DNA of 64,000 bases, taken from the NCBI GenBank assembly GCA_905250115.1, contig CAJNOI010000051.1:1-64000 (forward strand), read 5' to 3'. The number at the start of each line of letters is the position of its first letter. Within the stretch, counting starts at the first letter, position 1. Below are positions 23,519 to 39,496 of the stretch, one piece after another. The translations under genes were made by a program, and so were the position numbers. Below the pieces are notes generated by a model that was not told the origin of the DNA, made no database searches, and was given only the letters and a program-made list of their open reading frames with translations. The stretch comes from Adineta steineri (taxonomy: Eukaryota > Rotifera > Eurotatoria > Adinetida > Adinetidae).

Positions 23519-24777
23519 TTGATTATTCTTGATAACGAATATGTATATGTATAGCTTATATAATGATGCTAAAATACAATCCAATATTGAGTAGGATTTA
23601 TATAGATTTTGATAACCATCTATAAAAATGCAATTGTCTAAGGTTTAAGTTTATTCAGATATAAAAGGTCATAAAATTTGATAAAAATAAGTATTCTAAG
23701 AATAAAAAAAAACAAAATATGTTTATTGTCAAAAGTAAAAACATAAATATCTAAATTCAGTATGTGGATAGACATGGTTTATATCAATAGTAATAAAAAT
23801 AAAATCTATCTACAAGTTATACACAATACTAAATAATTCAAAATAGAGAAAATATTTGTTTTCTATTATGTAAATGTAAACTATTGATCAAAGAATTTTA
23901 CTCATTATTATTATTAATTTATATGCTACGATATTTTCACGTACGAACAGTTTTAGGCTCAACTAGAAAAAATGTTTTAATATTATCATTTAAATACAGT
24001 GGTTCGAATATAGATATAAAATTTAAGATATTAAAAATGATTTTTCAAAGTCTTCTTTCCACGTATCTGAATGAATAATAACTCAAATTGATTCTTCCAT
24101 GAACTTCGATTTCTTAGAATAAAGATTTCATTTTCAATCAATATTTATCATTATATCAGATAGTTATGATTTTCTATAGAGACATTCTATTGGTAAATAT
24201 TTTATTTCTCAACCGACAAGAAGAGATTATTTTGAATGAAAATACTCCATTAATCTACCAGTAACTAAAAATAATTTCCTGTTTGAAAGAAAACACATTA
24301 TTATTCTGTTTCTTCTCTTTCTAATTGTCATTTCTTTTTCTCACACACACAAATAAAAAACTAACATTCTCATAAAAATAGCAATATTTCATAATTTTTC
24401 CATTCATTCGTTCATTCTATTTCTTTGTCATCTGGTATGAAAATAATTCTTTTTCTAACTTTATCTATCATTTTTTTATTTATTTAAACAGATAACAATA
24501 ATCTATTACTGTTATCTAATGAAGAAAAAAAGCCTAAAATATGTTTGAAATGTGCTGAATATTGACATTAAGATTCAAGGATTTTCATTCAAATGTTCTT
24601 TTATTTGCTAATCTAGACTTTATTTTAAATGTAATATTAACAATCCTATGAAGGTTATCAATGCTTTTAAACGAACTGTATTTGCCTTTGTTCTTTGTAC
24701 TTTGATATCCGCTATCAACATAAAAAAGGACTGATTTATATCGTTTTGTTCTCTTTCTCTCCTATTATACAATTATA
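23519..24777. other. Intergenic stretch between divergent genes
   Basis: AT-rich, about 1.26 kb, holding the promoters of FABP copy 3 and of the F-box gene. The pyrimidine-rich TCTCTTTCTCTCC precedes the F-box ATG. Nothing else is supported. Confidence 0.5.
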
Positions 24778-25770
24778 ATGCCAACAATATCTTTGATAAA
24801 TTTACCACGAGAAATCATTTATTTGATATTTAAATATCTTTATAAAGAACATATTGTTTATTCATTTTTCGAATTAAATAATTATTTTTCCTTAATTGTT
24901 AAATATTTTATTGGAAAACAATTTGATTTAACAAAAACAAATAATAATATTATATTTCAATATTGTTTATCAACTGTTTTACCATCCATTGGTTCTAATC
25001 TTCATTATTTATCAATTGGTCATCCATATTCTTTATCAACTTATATAAAATCAATAAAAAACCATTGTCCATATTTGAAAATCTTAAATATTTATTGTTA
25101 TCCAGAAAAAGACGATATTCGTTATTATGTAGCTCAATTAATACATTCACAACTTTTATCATTAAGATTTATATTAGATAATAATATTGTTGGTGAATCA
25201 ATTAGCCTTCGTTTACTTAATAAATCTACCGATGAACAATTTCAAAATCTATCAATAGCATCATCACTTAAATTACATTTATCATCCATAAATGATCTTA
25301 TTTTATTAAAACAATATTCTGAAAGTGATTATCTTTCGAATGGTTTATATATGATAGAATGTATTTCAACAGGTGAATGGTTAATTGATAGTAAAAATGA
25401 TATATGTACAAGTTCAAAACGATTACATCGTGAACATATTTTTGTTCTAAAACAATATGATAATGATCAATGTTGTCTTGAATATGAATTATATAATGAA
25501 CAAACACAATGTCGTTTAACAGTTTTAATATGTTATGATGAAGAAGAACATTGGTTACCATCATCAATACTTTCAACACATCGAAAAGAATCATCACGTT
25601 CATGTTCAAAATTTACATTTGAAAAAATTAATAATCAAAATCATTTTTATATCCGACCTTGTTATTCATATGCGAAACGATTACAAGTCTCAGGAAAACG
25701 AATTATTGTATCACTTTGTGATAAAGATAATACATTAAATTATCGTTTTAAACTTCATCGTATTCAATAA
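24778..25770 (+). CDS. F-box-type protein
   Basis: A 330-residue single exon. The first 40 residues (LINLPREIIYLIFKYL) fit an F-box, the SKP1-binding helix set of SCF ubiquitin ligases. The remainder has leucine-rich stretches (HYLSIGHPY, YLKILNIYC) that could be degenerate LRRs, then a region of unknown fold with several Cys and aromatics. The target is unknown. Single-exon F-box proteins of this kind are commonly expanded families in small invertebrates. The start is the first ATG, after a pyrimidine-rich tract. Confidence 0.65.
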   Translation: MPTISLINLPREIIYLIFKYLYKEHIVYSFFELNNYFSLIVKYFIGKQFDLTKTNNNIIFQYCLSTVLPSIGSNLHYLSIGHPYSLSTYIKSIKNHCPYLKILNIYCYPEKDDIRYYVAQLIHSQLLSLRFILDNNIVGESISLRLLNKSTDEQFQNLSIASSLKLHLSSINDLILLKQYSESDYLSNGLYMIECISTGEWLIDSKNDICTSSKRLHREHIFVLKQYDNDQCCLEYELYNEQTQCRLTVLICYDEEEHWLPSSILSTHRKESSRSCSKFTFEKINNQNHFYIRPCYSYAKRLQVSGKRIIVSLCDKDNTLNYRFKLHRIQ

Positions 25771-26591
25771 ATTAATGATAAACATTATCTAAAAAGACAG
25801 ATATAGAAATTAATACTAAATAAACATTTGTTTTCGTTTGTAAGATAATAATATTATTCAATAGATATAAATCTATATGAATTCCGAAATAAAACTTAGT
25901 TAACTTTTCAGCAAAGTTCGATCTTATATTCTCAAATAATATCAAATTTAACTTGGAATAATAAGATTAGGCGTGTGCAAAAAAATTTCGAAATATAAAT
26001 ATGTTTTTATCCCTTATTGTTTGTCACATAAATTGCCAACATACATTAAAAAGGAAGAATTGAGAACAACAAACATGAAAAAGTAATATATTTCCAAATA
26101 TAGATTAAGGTGTGTCATACATTGAATGTTTATTTTTCATGATTTAGACTATACCTTCCCACTCTCTTTTTTTCTTCAAAACACTTATAAGTATTGAAAA
26201 GACAATATAATTTTAAATGGATCATATCACCAGACAAAGTCAATAGAAAACAGACACACCTATTCCCATCCGTATGACGATTCCTTTCTTCTATTATATT
26301 TACGATCAGTTAATTTTAGAATATATATAGATATGTCTTAAATTCATTTAAAAATAAGACATAGATAGAATATCTTTTTGTTTTTCATTCTCAATCCTAT
26401 TATTTTTATTTTCAAAGAAAGTGTGATAGACTATCCGTTTTTTTTCATATTTTTCACCCTATCAAAATCTAAATCATATTTGACAAAGAGGAAGAAGAGG
26501 AAGAAAAAGCAAAACATTCGTTCATTTTCTTTCATTTTTATGTTATATTTGTACTTATTTTTCACTATTATTATCAAGATATATTGAAATA
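25771..26591. other. Intergenic stretch upstream of malic enzyme
   Basis: AT-rich, with no coding signal beyond low-complexity frames. Confidence 0.5.
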
Positions 26592-29865
<3,274 letters not shown>

Positions 29866-30322
29866 TTTCAAAATTATAAATTCGTTCTTTTCTGTTTTTT
29901 TTTTGCTTGGGTACATCATAATAAGTTTTTCTTAATTTAATTAAATATAATTCACATCTATTCATTAATAATAAAAAGTAGATCTACATTGAAAAACAAA
30001 AATATTCTATTCTTATTAGAGTATTTCGTCCTAGGCGATCATCGTGCAAATATTGATTACTATTATGAGAATAGACGCACATACATTCTATATACTACAA
30101 AGCATATGCAATAGTGATTGATCAATAAAAGTGTATTAAAAGATTATTTGAGGAAAATAAAAAATCAAAGTTGAAGGTCAACAAAATAAAAGAAAAAAGA
30201 ATGCATCTGATGATAACATTTATCTTGTGTCAATAAATAACAAAAGCCAAGAAAAATAACGAGATATCAGTTTATTTGTAATCGTAACAGTCTTATTCAA
30301 CTGTTGATTTTAAAAACAAAAC
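29866..30322. other. Intergenic stretch between malic enzyme and glucokinase
   Basis: Likely the malic enzyme 3'UTR and the glucokinase promoter. No other signal. Confidence 0.5.
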
Positions 30323-31536
30323 ATGTCAAAATCTTGTGCTGTTATTGTTGGTGATATTGGTGGCACTAATGCACGATTACAATTATTATGGTATAGTCAT
30401 AATCAGACATTATTAACGCCATCGATCACATTTATAACTCGACAAACTTATCGAACAAGTACATTTACAGGTCATCATGTTATATTACAACGTTTTATAA
30501 ATGATATTCAAAATGAAGAAAAACAAGAAGATGTGCTTGATGCTATAAAAAATAAAAAGTAAATGTGTAAATATTAAAAAAAAGATGATAATTTTATATT
30601 ATTATTTATATATGTAGTATTCGAGTGGTTTTAGCTGTATGTGGTCCTATTTGGAATAATCGTCGAAGTAATGATGCAAATAATGTTCGTATGGAACCCG
30701 ATGGTGCTAGATGGCCAACACAACATGCAGATACTATTGAAAATGATTTACAACTCAAATCAAATTCGGTGATATTTTTAAATGATTTTGAAGCTATTGG
30801 TTATTGTCTTGCTGCACAAGTCGATTCTCAAGCACATGAATTATGTCAATCAACAAAAACATTTGTACTTCATAAAGTTCTTACTGAAGATGGTACAGAC
30901 ACAAAATCACCAGTAGCTTGTCTTGGAGCAGGTACAGGTCTTGGTGCATGTTTTCTTACACCTGATAATTTCGGTCGATATCAAGTTTATTCATCGGAAG
31001 CAGGTATGGTTGATACATTTAGTCCTCAAACTGAAGAAGAATGGTTTTTATTAAAATATTTACGTCGTAATCAATCATTTATTGAAATTGAACAAATTGT
31101 ATCTGGTCCAGGATTTGTTGCAATGTTACAATTTTATTCCGAATATTTAAATCAACCATTAACAATACAACTTGCAAATGATCTTCAACAAGTTTCACAA
31201 GATGAGGCACCTGCAGTTATATCTCAACATGCTTGTGATTATAATGATGCATTATGTCTTCGAGTTGTTGATACATTTCTTGATGTTTTTGGTCGAGTAC
31301 TGGGTACAGCAGCACAAACATTTTTATCTTATCGTGGATTATATATAACTGGTGGTATTTTACCTAAATTAGCTTGGCGATGGAAAAATAATCCAAATAA
31401 TCTTTTACTTAAATCTTATTTAGATCAAGGAACAAAAATGAGTGAAGTAGTTGCACGTGTTCCACTTACTTTAATTGATGATGATGATCTCGGTCTAAAA
31501 GGATGTCTTTATTATATGACTGTTCATAATGATTAA
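30323..31536 (+). CDS. Bacterial-type glucokinase (GLK family)
   Basis: This enzyme phosphorylates glucose with ATP. Exons 30323-30558 and 30618-31536 give 384 residues. It belongs to the bacterial GLK family rather than the animal hexokinases. The ATP phosphate loop GDIGGTNARL is at residues 11-20, the catalytic Asp is in FLNDFEAIGY, then GAGTGLGACFL, SGPGFVAML and GGILPKL follow in E. coli Glk order. The bacterial EGGHVDF sugar-binding block reads EAGMVDTF here, so Glu stays and His becomes Met. It is longer than the roughly 320-residue bacterial enzyme, mostly in the N-terminal third. A typical short intron, ordinary local codon use and an AATAAA signal after the stop show it is a resident nuclear gene. 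It may be an old horizontal acquisition. Confidence 0.88.
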
Positions 31537-32063
31537 TTAGATGATTTAATACGAGTTTTATTTTTAATTAGATTTTGATTGAATAAATACATTTTTATTT
31601 AATAAACAAAATATTTTCGACAACTCAGAAGCAATCACTCATCAATATTGACATTCTAGGTGATAACTTTTAACTTATGGGAAATACTTTCTAGTTAGTT
31701 AACAATGAGCAAACATTTTATCTAAAATTTAATTAACTTAGGTCTCCTCGATTCCTAAGTATTCTATTTCTATAGAGATCATATAAGTTCGAGTTCATTC
31801 CAAATCATAATTCAGGTATGTATATTGTTTTTTTTCTAACAAGAATAAATCATTCATATGCGATATCAATCGTTTCTCATGAGAATAGTTTTAAGATTAA
31901 TAATACTAGAAAATCAATTAATCGTGTCGTCATAGAGAATATAACCAACATTCTTCATAAACAAAACTAAAACAATGCATTCTCTTAGGAATTTATCATA
32001 TTTTATTGTTAGTTATATTTCTCGTTTCATGCATTCATTCATTCACTCAGCACGATATCGATA
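31537..32063. other. Intergenic stretch
   Basis: AT-rich, with the glucokinase 3'UTR at the left. Nothing else seen. Confidence 0.5.
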
Positions 32064-33764
32064 ATGTGGCTCATATTATTTTACTTCAATATTCTTCTTC
32101 TATTTCCTACTCTTACGAATAGTAATGGTCAAAATTTGATAAAATTTGATGCAGAAACTTTAAATAAATTACGATTAACATCTTCAAATCTTTTAAAATC
32201 AATATCGTATATTGATTTTGAATTATTAAATGAATATCAATGTGCTATTGAATGTGTAAAAGATCAATCAATATGTACAGGTTATGCATATAATGCAACA
32301 AATAAAATATGTTCATTATATGAAGATTCAACTAAAACTGTTAGTTTGGATATCATTAAATTAGTAAGTTTAGTTAAATTTTTGAATTTTATAAAAATAA
32401 ATATATTTCCTTTTAGCGAGAAGAAATTAAACCAAATGTTTGTGACAAAGTTAAATGTAAACCGGGTGCCATTTGTGTTGATTATGATAGTAATGGTAAA
32501 AAAGTACCAAGTTGTGTTTGTTTAAATGGACAATCAACACCTGATGATTGTGATAAGATAGGTTCGAATATTCTTTTTTGTTTTGCTAAATGTAAGAGCT
32601 AATTTGTTTCGTATTAATTTATAGAAAATAATGTATGGGCAGATTATAACGATTGGTCACCATGTAGTGTAACATGTGGTGAAGGTTATCAATTTCGTAA
32701 ACGTGAATGTTTATCATCTAATGATAAAACTCGAAAGATTTCAACTGATAATTGTATTGGGCGAAATATAGAAACAAAACCATGCGATATAACAACTTGT
32801 CCAGGTAAAATTTTCTTTTTAAAATTATTTAAATGAATTTTATTTTATATTTAATTAAGTCTATGGTACATGGACGCAATGGACACCATGCTCAACATTT
32901 TGTGGTATTGGTTTAAAACAACGTAATCGTTCATGTATTCCACCAGGTTCAAATTGTGGTAATTATACACATGAACAAAGAGCTTGTGGAGAAGCCAATT
33001 GTCAACGTGTTGCAGGTAATATAAATATATATATTCATTACATATATATATATATTTTCTTATTAGGAATAAAACAAACTGAACCAGAAAATTATCCATT
33101 AAAAGGATATTTAGCTATTCGAGAAGGAGATATTTTATGTGTACCACAAAATAGTTCAGTAATGGCAAAACATATGGCTGATTTAGTAAGAGAAAAAAAA
33201 AATCATATTATAGAATTTGAAAGATTTTCTTTTGCTTTTATTATTATTATTAAGGTTTGTAAATCAATTGGTCTTTCACGTGGTGCACAATATGGTAAAT
33301 AAAATTGAATCGAATTCATTTTTATGAATATTATTTATTTTATTTTAGCTTTTCTTAATCCAATTCGATTTAATTCTACTTGTTATCCTGGTATTTTATG
33401 TGATGGCACAGAAAAAGATTTTTATGATTGCAAATATGATCGAAAATTAGGATTGAGCGATATAAGTGAATTATTTGCAGTTGTTGCAAGATGTATCGGT
33501 AAGATTTTCTTTTCTTTTTTTATTCAATAAAATATATGTATTTGTTTTCTTAAAGTCGATGGTGGATTTTCATCATGGTCGGATTGGACACAATGTACGA
33601 AAACATGTGGCACAGGTCAAACATTTCGTTCTCGTACATGTACAAATCCATCACCATCAATACCTGAACCTGAAACAATGAATGATGATCTTTCATCATT
33701 AGCTGGAAAGAATTGTACTGGTGATTTTCAACAAGTTAAAACTTGTAATGATCAACCATGTTAA
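32064..33764 (+). CDS. Secreted protein with three TSP1 repeats and an SRCR domain
   Basis: Exons: 32064-32363, 32417-32561, 32625-32804, 32860-33015, 33067-33185, 33255-33294, 33349-33498, 33556-33764, giving 432 residues. A hydrophobic signal peptide (about 1-20) is followed by a PAN/apple-like Cys region (about 55-95), an EGF- or follistatin-like Cys cluster (about 108-147), thrombospondin type 1 repeats at about 150-208 and 210-258 (WSPCSVTCGEGYQFR, WTPCSTFCGIGLKQR), a scavenger-receptor Cys-rich domain (about 270-363) and a third TSP1 repeat (WTQCTKTCGTGQTFR). There is no membrane anchor, so it is probably an extracellular adhesion or defence protein. Exon edges coincide with domain edges, as in shuffled animal proteins. 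Confidence 0.85.
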
Positions 33765-33893
33765 ACGATATTTATTTCATTAATTAAGAAATGACAAAAC
33801 ATAAAAGAATACTTTCTCATATATATTATATATTTATATGTCTTACAAGAAAAAATAAAAGATTAAAATTTAGTCAATTTTTTTTTGTCTTAT

Positions 33894-34914
33894 TTAATAT
33901 CCACGACGTTGTTGTAATGATTGTTGATTACTATCATTCACTGACCATATATGTTTATTAATAACTATTCTTTGATGTCTATATATGGCAAAATTTCCAC
34001 GAAATGATGCATTTGTTGCAGCATATAATATCGGGAAAATCAATGATTTAATCATAAGTATATAATAAGTTATTTGTAATGCATGTTGAATTTGATGTGT
34101 ATGATTAAAAATAATAATAATACGAATTATTATCCAAGGAAACCAAAATAAACAAAATGTTATACCTAATAAATAAACATGCCATGTCATTTGTTGTTGT
34201 TCAATATATAATTTTCGTTCAGATGCTTCTAATCTTCGTGGTCGACGTTTACATAAATGTTTCATAAGAAAAATTAAACCTATGAAAATTGTTAATAATG
34301 GTAAAGTATAAATTATACCAATTTCTGTATAAGCCATCCATAATGGATGATAAATTGATGTTGTATAAGTTGTACAATAGGATGTTTGATTTGATGTTGT
34401 TGATGTTTCTGTTAAAAGATAATTTGAATAATTTGTCATAAATGGTATTCCATAAAAAAGAAAAAGAATAACCCATGATAATAAAATTAATATTAGAAGA
34501 AAACGGCGATCAATAACTGGTGTTGGTTGTTTTAAACTATATAAACGAGTATAGATCATAAAAGCAATAGCATATATAATAGCTGCTAATGCACAAGATT
34601 CACCAATTGCTAATGCAGTACATAATTTAGATGTTAATGGACTTCCATAAGCGCTCATAAAGCGCATAGGAAGAACAAAACCACCAATAAATAAATCAAT
34701 AAATGCCATACATAATACAAAAACATTTGACCAATGTTTTCCATCAGCACGTACGAGATATGTGATAAATACGCACAACTAAATTTATAGATTTTTAAAA
34801 ATTAAAAAAAGTATTATAATCTAAACTTACATTGCCAATCACAATAGCAACAATAAATACTAATAAAGTAAGTTTTTCTAATGTCGATGACGAATCTTCA
34901 TATTCCATTGTCAT
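33894..34914 (-). CDS. Rhodopsin-like (class A) 7TM receptor, divergent
   Basis: Exons 34831-34914 and 33894-34778 give 322 residues. The intron sits right after the Gly-Asn pair of helix 1 (IVAIVIGN). Helix 2 has a conserved Asp (MAFIDLFIGG), and helix 6 has FWFPWII in place of CWxP. The DRY region is replaced by YTRLYSL, and helix 7 has FPILYAATNASFR in place of NPxxY. The second loop has N-glycosylation-type sites (NYS, NQTS). It could be an amine- or peptide-type receptor; the ligand is unknown. It converges on the TSP1 gene with 129 bases between stops. A second in-frame ATG lies two codons downstream of the first. Confidence 0.78.
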
Positions 34915-35933
34915 CGGTGTGTTCTTTTACGAAGATAGAAAAAAAAGAAATGATTGTATTTCTTATTTCCGATTTAGAATATAAAGTAAGTGTAAGAGAG
35001 AGAGAAAAAAATGAGAAAATAAAATCTCTTATTTCATTTAGATTCATTAACAATAAAAGTGTTACAAGTATATAAAAGAAAAAGCATTAGATGTACTATT
35101 ATCTTCAATAGACCATTTAAAATTTCATATTATAGTATTTTCAATAAGATAGATATTCTATATAATTTTTTGGAATTAAAATAGAATGATTGTATAACAC
35201 AAGATGTAATTTATCTAATGTATGAATTAAAAAATAAATTTCTTTTTTTTTTAGTGTCAAATTAAAACTGCCATTTTTAATTAACACATATTTTCTTTTT
35301 TGTTATCATATCATGTAAAAAAAACTGAAAAGTATTTGAGTGCATAAGTAGAAAATGTGTCTAGGCGATAAAAATGTTCCATTATTTTTAAGTTTTTAAA
35401 TGATTTTTATATGGAAAAGATAAGTTTTTCATCAACATAAATCATTAAAAGCTTTTGACGCAGTTTGATATTTCATAAAGATCTTTAAAATGTTTTTCCT
35501 ATCGAATATACAAGTTTGTTGGTGCTGTTGGACTATTAAATGAATGAAATTCAATCAAATATATCGCACTCTATACTCGTATCCGATATTCATTACGATC
35601 TGTCAAATGTAGACTAACACATATTTCTCATTGCAATATTACGAACATGCTAATTGAGCTATGTAATTTCCGATATTTTTAATGCTTTATGAATTTACGT
35701 CAGTAAAATTTTAATTACATTGTACTTGTTGAAATATATATATATATGTGTTAAATTTATCGTCACTAAAATGTGAAAGAAACAAAATAAATTAGTTTGT
35801 TTTATACTGACATCTTCTACATAGCAACGACTTTTGTACGGAGGCCGTTGCTCAGTTGAAGTTGATGTAAAATCGATACTAATGATGATCAATAGTTATT
35901 CTAACAAATCCTTTTTATATTTTAATCAGAAAC
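34915..35933. other. Divergent intergenic stretch
   Basis: Promoters of the receptor and of DNAI2. GCAAC and GTTGC half sites near 35822-35855 weakly resemble X-box halves, as expected for a ciliary gene, but no full site is convincing. Confidence 0.4.
35928..35929 (+). promoter_or_regulatory. Splice acceptor 4 bases before the DNAI2 ATG
   Basis: TATTTTAATCAG ends at 35929, and the ATG is at 35934. The leader would be almost absent, which suits a trans-spliced mRNA. A 5'UTR intron with an unseen upstream exon is the alternative. Confidence 0.4.
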
Positions 35934-38424
35934 ATGGACATGCAATATGTTTATACGAAGAAACGATCAGAGTTTGGTCGTCAAGTATATTTTACAGACC
36001 GAGCTGTTGAAATAACTGCTGATATTCAACCAAATCCTGAGTTACTTCATGATTATATTCCTCGTAATCCAGTTGATACTGGGACACAAAATGTCCGTGA
36101 ATTTTCTGAGCATTGGGTAAGACATGAGTCCTCTTTTTTTTTTAATTAATATTTTACTTAAAACTTTTAATTTAAGGTAAACACAGTGCGATTTGAAACA
36201 GAACATCGTGGTGTTAATCATGTTGAAGGTGGTTGGCCTAAAGATGTGAATCCACTTGAACCCGATCAAACAACACGTTTTCGAAAGAAAACTGAAAAAG
36301 AAGATGGTTATGGACGTGCTGTTGTATCACTTGGACAAGTAAATACTTTTTTTTTCTGGATAAAAAATTATTTTATATTAACTTATTTTAGTCAATTGCA
36401 CATACAATTAAACAAAATAATGCAATTGATATTTATGAAAATTATTTTCAAAATATAGAAGCCGATGTTGTTGAAGAAGCACCTTTTGCTAAAACTATTA
36501 ATATCTATCGGTAGAAATCTTGAAATTTTTTATACAAAAAACAAATTTTTGTGAAAATTTTTAGTGATCCACATTCTACTCGACGTACAGCTAATCATAT
36601 ATCATGGAATGCTGATGGTGCACGTAAAATAGCTGTTTCATATTGTAATTTGGAATTTCAATCAGCTTCAAATGACGCATATATAGATTCATATATTTGG
36701 GATATTGGTATATTATTATTTTTTGTTTTATTCTATTCTAAATAAGAATTTTTCTATTAGAAAATCCTACTAAACCTGATTTTTATCTTAAACCAATATC
36801 ACCACTTGTTTGTGTTGAATTCAATCCAAAAGATGCTCATCAACTTGTTGGTGGCTGTTATAATGGTCAAGTTTGTAAGTCTAACTAAATTTTTGTAAAA
36901 ATTTGAAGAAAATATTTTCTTTAATTTTCTATTCATAGGTATATTCGATACTCGAAAAGGTAGTACAGCTGTTGAACAATCCCTTATTGAAAATAGTCAT
37001 CGAGATCCAGCTTATAAAACAATTTGGTTACAATCAAAATCTGGTACTGAATTTTTTTCTGCATCAACTGATGGCAAAGTATTTATTTCGTGTTTTGTTT
37101 TTCTCTTTATATAAAAATACAAAATTCTTTCTTTTTAGGTACTTTGGTGGGATACAAAAAAATTATCGGAACCAGTCGATACATTAATATTAGATATAGA
37201 AAAGAAAGGTCGATTAGAAAATGCTCTTGGTGCTATGACACTTGAATATGAACCAACTATTGTAAATATATTTATTAATTATTTCATGTTTATTATATCT
37301 AATTGTTATATATATATAGCCAACTAAATTTATGGTTGGTACAGAACAAGGACGTATTATATCATGTAATCGTAAAGGAAAAAATGACGCAGAAAAAATT
37401 GGTACTGTCTTTCCTGGACATTGGGGTCCCGTTTATGCACTTCAACGACATCCGTATTTTACAAAAACTTTTCTATCTGTTGGTGATTGGACTGTACGTA
37501 TATGGTCTGAAGAATTACGTGATGATTGTATTATGTGGACAAAGTAATTTAAATACGAATTAATTTTTCTAAACAAAAAAATAATAAATTATTTTAATTC
37601 TGTTTAGACCAAGTATGCATGCACTTACCGATGCTCAATGGTCACCCATACGAGGATCTATTTTCTATACAACTAAAATGGATGGTAAAAATTAAGAAAA
37701 AAAAAAGAATATCCATATAAAATTTGATTTTCTTAAGGTACATTGGATGTTTGGGATATATTATTTAAACAAAATGAACCAACATTATCAATTCAAGTTG
37801 TTGATGAACCACTTCATTGTTTACGTGTACAAGAAACACATGGTCGTCTTGTTGCTTGTGGATCACAAAATGGTACACTAACATTAGTTGAAGTTTCTGA
37901 TAATTTATGTACGCAAGGTAAAAGTGAAAAAGGTTTAGTCTCGGGAGTAAGTTAATTAATGCTATTATTAATTTCAAAATTTTATATTAAATTATTTTTC
38001 ATAGATGTTTGATCGTGAAACAAGACGTGCTAAAGTTCTTGAAGCTCGAGGAAGAGCTAAACGAGATGCTCGAGGAAAAGCAGGAGCACCAGGCGAAGTA
38101 AATTTATTCATTTGTTTTTATTTACTTTTTCTAATTTGTTTTTTGTTCTTTTTATTATATTAAAGAAAGGTGAAAAAACAACAACTGAGGGACAAGCTGA
38201 AGAATCAGAATTGAAAGAAGGTGATCCAATTGAAAAAGCCGAAAAAGATTTTTGGAAAATTATTGAAGAAGAAAAACGAAGACGAGAAAGAAAAGCATTG
38301 GTTAGTCATAATCTATTTATTTTATATATACATATATAATTTTTTCTTGTAGGGTGATGACAAAGGTGCTGGTGAAGGTGGTGCCATGGCTCAAGCAGAA
38401 CAAGCAGTTCATCCAACAGCATAA
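35934..38424 (+). CDS. DNAI2: Axonemal dynein intermediate chain 2
   Basis: DNAI2 is a WD-repeat intermediate chain of outer-arm dynein in motile cilia. Thirteen exons: 35934-36116, 36177-36338, 36392-36510, 36565-36707, 36761-36874, 36939-37078, 37139-37261, 37320-37543, 37608-37684, 37738-37946, 38005-38097, 38166-38300, 38353-38424, giving 597 residues against about 605 in human. It opens with [18 protein letters not shown] and has [12 protein letters not shown]. The WD repeats include [37 protein letters not shown] and [12 protein letters not shown]. The C-terminus is a charged Glu/Lys helix, as in other species. An AATAAA-type signal follows near 38504. It shares a ciliary role with CEP19 and LC8 in this window, but there is no sign of co-regulation beyond promoter motifs. 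Confidence 0.96.
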
Positions 38425-38716
38425 ACAGTCTACTAATAGATTTATTTTGTAACTTGCCATGCTTTTCTTTTTTCATTATATCGTAATTAACGTTTTTTGC
38501 AACCAAAATAAAAACTGATCATCAGATTGATTGCATTTTAATATTCAATTATTTTCACAAATAGGGTGTGGGTGTGAGATGAGATAGGTGGACAGGTTTG
38601 GGTGTTAATTCTGCTGTGCCTACACCCACATTCTTCTATATTACTTTCTAGTCTACGATCCAATTATTTGTATTAGTTAATTATAGTCAACTAACATCAA
38701 ATATAAATCTATCTAG

Positions 38717-39226
38717 AGCAGTTTCATTAACAATATTAGATCGTTATGAAAATGTAACTACAATCACAATGGAATAATAATCGAAGTGTTTCATTAATTT
38801 TTGAAATGAACCCTTCAAATATAAACTAAAGTTATTTATTAATCTATAGATGTGATAGTTCATCACATTTAAATAGTTCAATTGGATGTGTGTGTGAGTG
38901 TAATTGTGGGTAGGTGTCGATGTGGTCATTGGATTCAATCTTTATCTACACCCACACTCAATACAACTGATCAATATCATTTTATTACATATATGATTAG
39001 TATCATTCTTTTCAGATAGTATTATCTATATCAAATGATAAATATCCTTTGTCAGATCGACGGTATTATACTGGAAATGAGAAACAATTACTCAAATTTA
39101 TTGGAGAATCTCGTTGCGCAGTGATGCTACAAAGTAAGTTCTGACATATCCAAATTCGTAAAACACATGCTCTACGAATAAAATTTCTTTGCAGATCAAA
39201 AAGCAACAATCAATATCATCGAGTAA
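38717..39226 (+). pseudogene. Candidate gene fragment, three exons, family unknown
   Basis: Three open stretches with matching phases and good splice sites join up: 38717-38753, 39016-39133 (acceptor TTTTCAG, donor GTAAGT) and 39195-39226, which ends at TAA. The joined frame contains NDKYPLSDRRYYTGNEKQLL and SRCAVMLQ, with coding-like composition. No convincing upstream start was found, so it may be the 3' end of a gene or a decayed copy. The family is not recognised. Confidence 0.3.
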
Positions 39227-39496
39227 ATTCATCAAGCCAATGATCTACACGTCATCCAATTGAACAAAAACCAATCAATTGAATGCAAAAATAATCCAGT
39301 ACTCATACAAGATGCATCATCGAAAACAAACATTTGCCAAAGATAAACTTCCTTTTCAGCAGAGCTATAATAAATATCGGTTATAACACAGTAAGAAAAA
39401 TAAATACAATGAATTACCGACTGTATATTTAGGGCCACAGCGAAGTGACACAAACTAATACCGCATGAATTAGATTACGTGTTCGTTTTTGGGTGT

